Of a DNA stretch of 64,000 nucleotides, positions 1-10,340 are shown piece by piece (positions within the stretch are counted from its first letter, which is position 1; the number at the start of each line of letters is the position of its first letter). The notes under the pieces are model-generated. The model saw nothing but the letters and a program-made list of their open reading frames with translations, was not told where the DNA came from and made no database searches. The translations under genes and the position numbers were made by a program. Source of the stretch: Gonapodya prolifera JEL478 (Eukaryota > Monoblepharomycota > Monoblepharidomycetes > Monoblepharidales > Gonapodyaceae); assembly GCA_001574975.1 (NCBI GenBank), contig KQ965758.1, forward strand, positions 252,763-316,762, written 5' to 3'.

Positions 1-3000
1 TTTACTCTTCGCCCAAAGGAGCACTCGACTCCCAGGCAAATCGAACTGGCCATCTGTATGAGCCCATTTCGTTGGTACTCCAAGCTAAGCACTGACTCGG
101 TAAATTTCGTTCTCAAATGCAGGTTGTACCATGTACAATGAGTCGCCAGAGCTCTTTGCAAAGACTTGGGCCGGTGTCGTAAACAACATCACCTACCTAA
201 TGCAGAAGAACAAATCCGAAACTTGGGGACCCGAATCCTGGAAGAAGATTGTCGTCACTATTGTGTCGGATGGCAGAGCACCGGCTAACAAGCAGACCTT
301 GGCGCTGCTTGGACTCCTGGGTTGCTACCAGGAGGGTGTTATCGTGGGAGAGGTCCCGAACAAGTACCCAGCCAATGACGGTTCCTCGGACATGGCCAAA
401 GTTACAGCCCATATCTTCGAATACACCACTCAGGTCATGGTTGACGAGGACCTGAAACTGCAGCAGACTGTTCCAATTCAGATGATTTACGTCCTGAAGG
501 AGCAGAACGGAAAGAAGATCAACTCGCACAGATGGTTCTTCAATGCTATTTGTCCCATTCTCCAGTGAGAATCGCGTGTTTCATTTTCTGAGACTTGATG
601 AGAACGTTTGCGTGATTCTGCAAATCAGGCCAAAGATCTGCATTCTTATCGATGTTGGAACGCGTCCGCTGAACAAGGCTATCTACCACTTGTGGCGTGT
701 TTTCGATCGGCACCCGGATGTTGGAGGTGCTTGTGGTGAAATTCGAGCGGAACTTGGCCCATGGTGGAAGAATGCGTTGAATCCAATTGTTGCGACACAG
801 GTGAGGTCTCCTCGCTTTATTTCCTTTCGATATTTTTCCAATGCAACAACTGGACCTTGCTTGCATCTGTAGAACTTTGAATACGTGAGTAACATTCTTG
901 TCCCAATTGCTTCTGCCGTGACCCCGGTTTGAATTGAAACAACAGAAAATCAGTAACATTCTCGACAAGCCACTTGAGTCCGCGTTCGGGTATATTTCTG
1001 TTCTTCCCGGTGCATTCTCAGCATACCGGTACGCTGCACTGCAATCCAACACCCGCGATAAGGAAGGAAACCCAACGGGGCCGCTCCAAGCTTACTTCAA
1101 GGGTGAAGCACTGCACAACGGAAAATTGCAAGGAAGTAAGTGAAGTGCCGAGAAAGTGCGTTACGATGAAGACCACCCACAAGTCCCCGGCTTCCAGGTA
1201 CCTTCGTTAACAACATGTACCTCGGTGAGAGCAAACATTTCGCAGTGTTACGATCGTTCCTGAATTCGGTTCACTGCAAAACCAGCCGAGGATCGTATTC
1301 TCTGTTTCGAACTCGTGTCCAAGAAGGACGAGGCTTGGGTTCTTCGATACGAGCGTTTCTCTGGTGCCGAAACTGATGTGCCAGACACGATTGTTGACCT
1401 CATCAAGCAACGCCGTCGTTGGCTCAACGGATCCACATTCGCTGCCCTCTACTCTATCTATCACTGGCTCGACATTTTCCGGTCCTCCCACTCCATGTGG
1501 CGCAAAGGTTTATTCGTGTTCGAAACATTCTACAATCTTCTCGTGCAAATTTTTGCTTGGTTTGGCATTGTAAGCTCCTTTGCACGTATAAACTTGTCGT
1601 ACACCGTTTTAAGTAACCGACTTTTCCGCAGGCGAACTTCTACATGACCTTCTTTTTCGTTATGCAACTGAACTCCTGTGGATCATCGGATGCGGAGTAT
1701 GAGAACTGTGGCAACACTGGTGCTTTCAGCAAGGCTGGACGCTGGCTGGCCGAACCTCTCAAGTCAATCTACCTCGTTTTACTTGTGACGCAATTCAGTG
1801 AGGATGTTCTCGCCATGAATCCCCCTGTCAATCTAAAATAACGTTCGGCATGATAGTTCTTTCTATGGGAAATCGTCCTGACGGTGCCAAGAAGATCAGC
1901 TTGATCTGTACCATTGCATGGTGTATCCTCAACGTGCTGTTGATTTACATGATTTTCTTTGGTATTGCGAAGGCTATCATTGGCGTCAAGGCGGAGATCG
2001 CAACCGGTGACACTACGTTGGGCCAAGCTCTCATTGTGGTAAGATGACGTGCTCAGTCGTTCCGCAAATGTGGTTGATGAATCGTTCTATTTACCACAAG
2101 GATGCCAACTTCCGTAACATTGTTGTTTCGATGGCCTCGACGTACGGGCTTTGGTTCCTGATGAGTGTTGCGTTCTTGGATCCATGGCACATGTTCAACA
2201 GTTTCATTCAGGTATGAGAACGTCACTTAAAATGCCGAAAGCAAATTCTGATTAGCCGGGGGTTTTGTTTTCAAGTACATGATTCTTACCCCATTTTACA
2301 TCAACATGATGCAAGGTGTGTAGCACCGTTGTGATTATGTTAGATCGCAGCCCAACGCGTTCGTTCCATAGTGTACGCTCTTTGCAACACGCACGATATT
2401 TCTTGGGGAACAAAGGGTCTCGAAAAGGAGGACCATGGGCTGGGTGTCGCCAAGAAGCAAGATGCTGTTGGGAAGAAAGAGGAAGTCACACTCGAGGTTC
2501 CTGACGAGAACAAGAAGGAGGAAGCTGACAGAGCGTACGACAAGTTCTACACGGAAATGATCAAGTCCCCGGAGCCTACGCCTGAAGAGAAGAAAAAGAA
2601 GGCCGAAGCTGCCGCGAAAGACAAGGCCGATGATGACAAGAAGGAGTTCAGGACTCTTCTTGTGTTGTTCTGGATTGTCTCAAACATGTTTTTGGTCATT
2701 TGCTTGACGTCACCCGGTGTCCTCAATGCCGGTGTGGGCACTTCATACGGTAACGGGGTCCAATACCTCGGGTTCCTCTTCTTCTCGACCACATTCTTCG
2801 CTGTTGTTCGTGCCATCGGCGCTACTGTATATTGTAAGCTCTCGTGTGGATTCGGGGTCGAGCATTTGACATATCGCCTTGCCACAGTACTTACCCAGCA
2901 GCTCTTTGACCGCAAGGAGGACCCTGACGACGTGGATGTGGGCAACCTCGTCGCCCAGAGGCCCCGATTCGGTCGTCAGCAACCCGAAGTTGCGGGAAAG

Positions 3001-3015
3001 TTCGGTGACGTATGA
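1..3015 (+). CDS. Chitin synthase, class I-III type (5' part outside window)
   Basis: Transfers GlcNAc from UDP-GlcNAc to growing chitin at the plasma membrane. Exons: 1-55, 123-564, 629-800, 873-884, 946-1135, 1198-1224, 1286-1569, 1632-1797, 1857-2038, 2101-2211, 2276-2315 and 2372-3015; together they give 774 codons plus stop in one frame. Visible signatures are [29 protein letters not shown], the [11 protein letters not shown] stretch and the catalytic QRRRW at 1408-1422. The C-terminal third holds several hydrophobic membrane spans (for example [15 protein letters not shown]) around a charged lysine/glutamate-rich loop. The N-terminal part lies upstream of base 1. Exon 4 is only 12 nt (NFEY). 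A 54-nt stretch at 2834-2887 has intron borders but is a multiple of three and stop-free, so spliced and unspliced forms both stay in frame. Family identity is certain; the exact class is not resolved. Confidence 0.95.
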
Positions 3016-3394
3016 GTTTGTTTGCAAACACGATGGGGGAGGTTGGACCTCTTCACATTCTTTTAATTATTGCGGAACACCGGAGATACCGACATGCTAC
3101 TTGCCATTGATTGGACGGTTATTGAGATGACCCATAACCTAACTTCTTCAGAAAACAACTTCTTATGTCTGAGACACATCATAAATCAGTAGTTGAGGTG
3201 GATGGAACGATTATAATATACTGCTTCAATCAATGCTCAAAATCCTAATGAAGCCCAATCGTACTACAACGTCCACCTCTTTGTCCTCGAAATCCAAAAG
3301 CACAGTTTCTTGTCCATTCCCAATGCGAACACTGACTCTAACGTTGAAGTTTCACGGCACTACCTTCCAGTTCCATCTCTCCCGAAGCGCTCTG
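3016..3394. other. Intergenic, convergent gene ends
   Basis: Lies between the chitin synthase stop and the stop of the opposite-strand SH3 gene, so it should hold both 3' UTRs. AT-rich near 3120-3230. No supported gene. Confidence 0.6.
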
Positions 3395-6300
3395 TTAGCC
3401 TTTCCCCCACTTGTTGAAGAACCCCCCAATACCCCCCGTCTCTTTCGTCGGTTTGGGTGGCGCTGGTGGACCAGCTTGAAGGGTGAGCGACTTGGTGAAG
3501 CTGCAATGCGTGACGAGTGACATGATTTGGGCACAGCAACGATCAAAGTGGGGCATGATAAGTAAAGATACAGTCAGTTTCTCAACGTCGTCCGGCTGAA
3601 CTCCCCAAAGACAGCAAGCTCACCTGTACGGTGCCGACTCCACTAAACTCTGCCCGTCATACTGAGGACTGGTTGGGCCGGGTCCGTTACCCGCAGAAGT
3701 GTTCACCGGAGGAAGTGGGGGTGGATATGTCGACGGCTGAGGCTTTGCGGGGGCCGCTTGCGAGTTTCCGCCAAAGGGGGCGAAAAATTCTTGAGGGTAG
3801 AAACCACGCTTGCCCGATTCGAGGTTGGTTCTGGAAGATATGGAGATGCGGGCATAGAGAGACGGTCACTCTGTGCTTGAATACCCTCAAAATGAGCGAC
3901 GATACTCACCCATAACTCCATCCATCATCGTACCGCTTGTCTTCCCTCACTCTGTCCCCCACGCGCAAGTCCAGCTCGTCCGATTGGGCCGCTTTGTATG
4001 CCATGACACATTGGAACAGCGGGGCAGATGGTGCCGCTAGGTTACGATGTAAGAATCAACGAAAGTAGAGTCGAAACGTGGTGAAAACTCACCGGCTTGC
4101 TTCTCCGGAGCTGCTGGAGCAGGAACGGGAACTTGCTTACTGCCCAGCCGTACACTGACAGGGACATTGCTAGCACCCCCTCCACCACCAAATCCGCCAG
4201 TCAGCCCTCCGACTGCGGGCGGCCCTGTGGGGACTGGGCCGGGTCCGGCTTTGGGTGGGACCGGTGGCGCTCCTGCCGCTAGGGGCGGTTGTGGCTGCTG
4301 CTGCCCGTTCGTCTTGGGCGGGGACGGTCCCATGGCGGCGATGCCAGAGGCCTTCAGTTCCTGTGCCGCCGCTCTGGCCCCGGCGCCTGATGTGGCGCTG
4401 GGTGGAGGAGGAGTCGGGGCGGAAACCACAAACTCTTGAGGGAAAAAACCTGATTTTCCCGTGAGGAGGTTTGTTCTGCGGCGAAAAAGGAATACAAGCG
4501 GTTTGTTTTCGTCTCCTCGTCAGCATCGCCGCAGATATGGTGCAACGCAACTCACCCAAAGCTCCATCCGTCGTCGAACCATCTGTCCTCCCTCAATCTC
4601 TCCCCCTGTTTCAGCTCCAGCTCGTCCGGGTTCTGGGGGCGGTAAGCCACAGTGACGACCAAGATGCGTGGTGCCGCGGTCGTCTGAGGTGCCGGGGTTG
4701 GTGGAGGTGCAGTCGTGGGTGGTGGCGGTGGGGACGAGGTGGGCGGTGGCGGGGCGGCGGGTTGCGCTGAGGGTGATAAAAGTGGGAAACATAATTGAGT
4801 GAGAGTCGCAAAGACGAGTGAAGAGGACGCGGGCAAGGCGCGACGCCCCCTGCTAAGGGAAGGAGCAGAGGCACTCAACTCACGTGGCGGCATCACTGGT
4901 CCCACGACTCTACTCGTCAACCTCTGGCTCTTGGGATTCCTGTACTCGAACCCAGGCTGCGTCGGCGGCGGCGCACCCGTCGAGTTGGTCTTGTTGTGCT
5001 TGTTCAGTTCGGTCTGAGATCCCCCAAGGGGTGGGGAGTGGTACCCGTTGGGAGGCTGGGAGTTCTGATTTTGAGGCGCCGGAGTGCCGCCCTGGGCCGC
5101 CGCCGCTTGTTGGCGCAGCCTGGACTCCAGCTCCTGCTTTTTCAGGGTTTCCGCAAACTGCATCTGTGCCTTTGCAAGATCCGGGGTGGCTCCCTGGCTG
5201 GGGCGGCTGGCATGTCCCGGGTTGGTACCGTTGCTTGAGCCGTTGGGCAGGTTGGCTGTGTAGTTGGTGGTGGGTTGGCCTCCCCAGACACCAGACGCGG
5301 AAGCGTTGGGAGACGTTGGGCGGGCGGCGTTTTGTGGGGTAGGCGACGCGTTACGTTGTTGCGCCTGCCCGTCCTTGAGCGGTTGTGCGGTGGAAGGGGT
5401 CAGCTCGCCACCCCAGAGATTTCCTGGTTGGAGCGTTTGCTGCGACATGAGTTGCGCCACGGAGGACGACTGGATTTGCTGATTGTTGGTCTGTGCTTGT
5501 TGCTGCTTGGCGACTTGTGGCGGCGACTGCTGTGGGGAGACGGGGCGAGTGTTGTGGTGGTGGCCATTCGCGTGGTGCGGCGCCTGCGTGGCAGAAAGGA
5601 CGGGTGATGGCGGTGGGGAAGTGGCTTCTTTCTTGCGATGCTTTGGCGAAGACTGTTTCGGGACGGTGGAGTCCACGCGTAATGGGAAACTGTTGGAAGG
5701 GGAAGGAGAGGAGAGCGCGATGGGAGGAGATGCGGGTGGTGGAGACACTAAGGGAGGAAGTGCTTGCACTGGAGGCGGTGGTTGAGCGGCGACTGGTGGA
5801 GGCGCTGCTGGTGGGGGGGTTGGTTGACGTGCTGGTTGAGTTACTGGTGGAGGAGCGGGGGCAGTGGCACCGGATGGTGAGGGAGGTGTAGGAGGTGTGG
5901 GAGAGGGGCTCGGAGCCGGAGGAGAATTTAATTGGTTTGCTGGGGTAGGTGGTGGTGGTGTTGGAGACGCGATGGAGGCGCGAGAAGGGCCCTGGTATAC
6001 GCTGAGTGGGTAATTGTCTCTGATGACGAGAACTTTCTTGGGGTCCGACGCGAACTCCTCCAAAAAAATGGTCAGGTCGTCGTCATCTGATGTTGGCGAG
6101 GTCGGGTTTGTCCAGTGCACGTGGGTGGAGGGTGAGAATCGACGCGTGTTGGAGGTATGCGTCAGCGAGCGACGCGTGTGTGTAGATATTCATGTGTGCG
6201 GTTTGTCTGAGTTGGGGCTTCCTCGCCTCTTGGCTATTCGACGTTCCACTCACCCATAAGATCCACCGAAGATCCTTCACGGTCCACGTACACAAACGTG

Positions 6301-6536
6301 ACATGCTCCCCTTTGCCGATGTCGGTGATCTTATCGCGAACAGTCCGCTCGAAGTCTGTCATGTTCTGGGGCGCGGCTGTTGCAGTGTGTGGCTCAAGTC
6401 AGCTTTCCAATCCCAAGTCCCACCCACCCCCATCCACTTCCATCCGTTTCCACCGTTTTTCCGCCCATAGCAACTCACTCTTGAACAAAATCTTCTTCAC
6501 CCTCGGCCCATAGTTGATGTCAATGATAATCGCCAT
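3395..6536 (-). CDS. Scaffold protein: PB1-like domain, proline-rich linker, two SH3 domains
   Basis: Eight exons (6536-6479, 6376-6254, 6086-4884, 4766-4556, 4475-4093, 4036-3910, 3830-3624, 3500-3395) encode 805 aa. Residues about 1-90 resemble a PB1 fold: a basic VKK near the start, then the acidic YVDREGSSVDLMDDDDL segment like an OPCA motif. The very long third exon encodes a P/S/Q/T-rich, probably disordered region with a short charged segment (LKKQELESRLRQQ). Two SH3 domains follow; the first has AYRPQNPDELELKQGERL, DDGWSFG and SGFFPQEFV, the second AYKAAQSDELDLRVGDRV, DDGWSYG and RGFYPQEFF. The tail ends GGIGGFFNKWGKG. Both SH3 domains carry an intron at the same codon and phase, so one is a copy of the other. 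PB1 plus SH3 suggests a polarity, actin or oxidase adaptor; the partner is unknown. SH3 calls are strong, PB1 moderate. Confidence 0.85.
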
Positions 6537-7427
6537 CGCCAATCTGACCAGTCTCCCTGAAGTTTGTTGTCCAGTGTTGTTGTCCGTTACTCTGTCGGCG
6601 TCTCTCCGCGCGCACTTGTGTCCTGTCTTTTTCTGTTACTCGCCCACCCGCCGCGGCTTGCGAACAGTTTCAGTAGCCCTGGTCCCGAAAATAGCCAAGG
6701 CGAAAGGGGGAGAGACCCTTGTTGAGACGGACACCTGGCAACCCTCACGCAAGGCAACTCCTCACCTGATTCTTGTCGCTCTTTGTGGCTGCGCTGCGCT
6801 CTGCTCTCTGCTCCCGTCCGAGTGTCTTCCGCGCAGATGCAGTTGAGGAGAAAGTACTTGTGGTCGGTGTTTCTTGGTTGCTCCAACCAGTCAAGTGGCC
6901 GCAAGCCACATGTCTCCGCCACACTAAGCAGAGCTTTGGTCCAACGTCCGTCTTCGTCTTGTGCCCGCTCTCAAGGACCGCATTATTGCACGTCCGCAAA
7001 TAATAGCCAACCAATCTGCTCGTTCACTAGCTCCCTCCATTTCCAATCTTTTACAAATTTAATTGACACGGCTTCTCCAATTCATTCGGCCGTCGCTCGC
7101 GCCTGCTCATGCACATAGGCACAAATGATATCAGCGTCCTCCATGTTGAGCTGTTGATTCACCGGCCGGCGGTGTGTCACCCATGAACCCCTCGCGACCC
7201 CCAACCACTCCCCCCCGAAGCATCTCACGCAATCATGTCACGCGAACGATCGGCAACAACCCCGTTTGCGTGCACGCTGGCCCTGCGCCATGTGATCCTG
7301 TCCGACAAATGTTGCGTACGCCTCAAACCTCCGTCGTGAACGAATCACGCGGATCCCGCCTTTTTTCCCAGGCCCGAAACAGTTCCAACCACTCTCCCAT
7401 CGCCATCACTCCCGCATCAATTCAGCC
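6537..7427. other. Divergent intergenic region
   Basis: Shared upstream region of the SH3 scaffold (minus) and the SDR (plus), so it should hold both promoters. CT- and CA-rich stretches are typical of fungal 5' UTRs. Reading frames on both strands lack family signatures and mirror each other. No gene supported. Confidence 0.6.
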
Positions 7428-8864
7428 ATGGCCGCTACCGCCATCAACGGCAACGCGACACCACACGCCGTCCTCGTCACGGGGTCCTCGTCGGGCTTCG
7501 GCTTCGGAACCGTCTTCACACTCGCAGAGCGCGGATTCCGCGTGTACGCCGGATGCCGCTCCGCCAAGGGCCGCGCCGCTGTGTCCCAGGAGATTACCAA
7601 GCGCGGGATCAAGGAGGACAGGATCGAGGTGATGGAGCTCGATGTGACCAACGAGGAAAGCGTCGCGAGGTGCGCGGCGCATGTTGGCGAGATGGAGCTG
7701 GCTGGGGTGTACGCGGTGGTCAGCAATGTCAGTTGATGGCCGTTGGCAGTTGAGGTGATCAGGGGTGTAAGATGAACCATTCCCCTGTCGATGACCAGGC
7801 AGGTCTTGGCGAAACCCGCCTTCTCGAAATGACGTCGATGGAGACCTACAGCCACGTGTATGAGACGAATACCCTCGGATCCGTCCGGTGAGTCTTGGGT
7901 CCGATGTCGTTTGGGCGGTGAGGGCATTCAACAGGACAAGGAAGCTGTCGTCGTATAGATGTAGAGCTACCCAATTTGGGGCACTGTTGGGAGGCGGAAG
8001 ATGGTTGATCGCGTCGGGGTGGTGCCGATTGTTGAAGAGCCAGACGTACTCATCTGGCCCGCCCCTCCCGCCCCGCCCTCTCGTCTCCCAGCGTCTTCCA
8101 GCACTTTCTTCCCCTCCTCCGCAAGTTCGCGGAACTGCACGCGTCCGGCCCTGCGCCGCGCATCGTGGCTGTGAGCAGTATCGGGGGTCTGGTGGCCGCC
8201 GCGGAGGCGTCAGCGTATGCCGCGTCGTGAGTAAGGGTCCGGGTGTTGCGTGGGGGAGGAGCCATTTGCCCTGTTGATGCTCATGTGCCATGGCCTGGGA
8301 CACCTGCCACCGCCACTGACCGCACACTTCCCCACCAGCAAATTCGCGCTCGAAGCCGTCTGCGACAGTCTCCGCCGCGAGCTCATTCTCTTCTCCTCTC
8401 CCGTGCGCGTCTGCGTCGTGGAGCCCGCCTTCGCCAGCACGCCCATCCTCGAGGGGATGAAAACCGAGGAGACCTGGGACGCCGCGCTGGCGGGCACGCG
8501 GGAGAACCTGAGGGAAGACGTCAAGAAAGCGTATAGGGGGATGTTTGACTGGCAGAAGAAAAAGCAGATTGTGAAGTTTCACGGTGAGTTGGGGTCGTGG
8601 ACGTGTGGGACGCAGCTCAATCACAATCACAAATCGCGGACGTCAAACCGCACCCGACCCCACCCCCACCTCGCAGCGATGGACCCTCAATACGTTGTCG
8701 ACGCTATTGTAGCTCAAGTGGCCGCGCGGAACCCTAACCACCGCAAAATTGTCGCGCCCCTGTTGGATTACCTGCTGCTATCAGTTGCGCGGTTCGTCTC
8801 CACGAGGATCGGTGACTGGCTACTGTACAAGATTATTAAATGGAGGGCGTCGGTGCAGCACTGA
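7428..8864 (+). CDS. Short-chain dehydrogenase/reductase (SDR), classical type
   Basis: NAD(P)-dependent oxidoreductase of unknown substrate. Exons 7428-7727, 7799-7887, 8092-8226, 8339-8583 and 8677-8864 encode 318 aa. Seen: the nucleotide-binding TGSSSGFGFG near residue 18, AGCR after beta-2 (suggesting NADP preference), LDVTNEESV, the NAG motif recreated across the first splice junction, VSSIGG for the catalytic serine, and YAASK, whose serine codon is split by intron 3. The EPAFASTPI segment after the active site is typical of the retinol/steroid dehydrogenase-like branch of SDRs. The C-terminus has a hydrophobic YLLLSVARFV and basic end that could bind membrane. The start ATG follows a CAGCC context and is the first in frame. 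Confidence 0.9.
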
Positions 8865-10340
8865 GTGGCGCGATAGGCTCCCAAGGGCACAGTGCGGTCA
8901 AGAAGGTCTGGAGTAGATGACGGCCATCTTTAATTTTCTTTTCTACTTTCATGTGTATCCAGCGTAAATGTCTCGAAGACGATTTTGATGACCTTTTAGT
9001 CTTGGCGAAACCCGTGGAGCCGTTATGATATCCGTTGCCGTTCAGGAGCCGGCACAACATGCAAAGCAAATGTTTCCTTTTCATCCCTTGACTGGGCAAA
9101 TAACGACTGCAATCGTGAGGTATCTTCTCTTCTCTTTTACGTCCCTTTCTGTTGTGACGAACCGGTCTTCGAGGGCCATCAAAGTCAAAGATAAACATAG
9201 AACAACCCTGGAACCCTGGAAAGCGAAGTTTCAAAAATTTATTCCGAATTTAATGTGAGGCTTCTCCTCTCTTCCGGCATGTAGTTTGGGCAGTGCTGTT
9301 TTGGTACAACAACATACAGTATTTTACCCTCACCGCAACGGCTTTGCAGGGGGCGGACACGGAGTCAGGCGTTTACGCCAACGGCCGCAAGTGGGGTGCG
9401 TGCATGTGTGAACGTCCCACATGGCATTGGGACCAAAAGGTTGGTGGCTCAGCCGTTTTTCAGTAAACAAGGAGAAAATAACGCAATATATTACGAGATG
9501 AGCTCTGGCCGTAGGAGCGTCTACAACTGTCTGGTAGGAAAAGTCAAACGGAGATCTGAAGGGGAGGTGTGAGGATTGGGGATGTGGTGTGCGGAAGAGA
9601 GAGGAGAGAGGAAGGACGGACAACAAAGAAGGGTTCCCCATAAAGTTCATCCGGGGTGGCGCAGCATAGCCGTTCCAACCCGTGGGTCGGGGGACCATTT
9701 TGCACATTCACGACGAGAAAGGGGGCAGAAAGGTGGATTCCGAAGTGCAGGAAAGAAAAAACCCGGTATCGAGGATCAAGGGCTCGCGGTGATTGTGGGT
9801 GATTGGGAAATTGGGTGTGTTCCAGTTCAGGGCGGGTTTTGATTGTGAAGAGGACCGCTGCAGGTGCTAAACCCGACGGAGAAACGGACGATGCTGAGTG
9901 GAATACGCCGCAAACGAAGCAGCGTTCTAGTTGGTGTCGGAGGTGCGGATGTGGGAGGAGTGGGTGGTGGGGGAGGACGTGGGGGAGGGGTTGGACGACG
10001 AGAGGAGAGAGGAGAACGAGGAAGGGAGCGCGAGCGCGAGCGCGAACGAAGCGGGGGAATGGCCTCAAGTGGACGGCGCCTCAGTGCACTCGTAGGGTTT
10101 GGAGTAGAGCGAGGTTTCGCTGTGGGAGACCGAGCAGCAGCGGAGCGAGAACGAGAGCTCGTCAGGTCACCCATTCAACAAAGCGCGGGCACGAGTGGAA
10201 TCAGCAGCGGACACGACTCCAAGTTGACTACAGCACAGTCGGGTCGCACCAACAACACTCCGGCTCGCCACCTTTCGCTTTCCTCGTTCCCACCTCCCAA
10301 CATCCCTTCACCCGATCCACGCCCGCCTCCCGCTCCTTCA
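8865..10340. other. Intergenic; upstream region of the first ankyrin-core gene
   Basis: No gene supported. From about 9960 to 10060 the sequence is purine- and GC-rich, with a short GAGCGC-type repeat near 10026-10047 that creates arginine/glutamate-rich reading frames in several frames. The frame of the downstream gene stays open from 9864, so part of this stretch could be an N-terminal extension. Confidence 0.5.

Noticed and set aside
9544-10068. Long minus-strand open frame opposite the start of ankyrin-core gene A
   Set aside because: Pro/His/Leu/Arg composition is the mirror of the purine-rich plus strand; no motif, no splice support.
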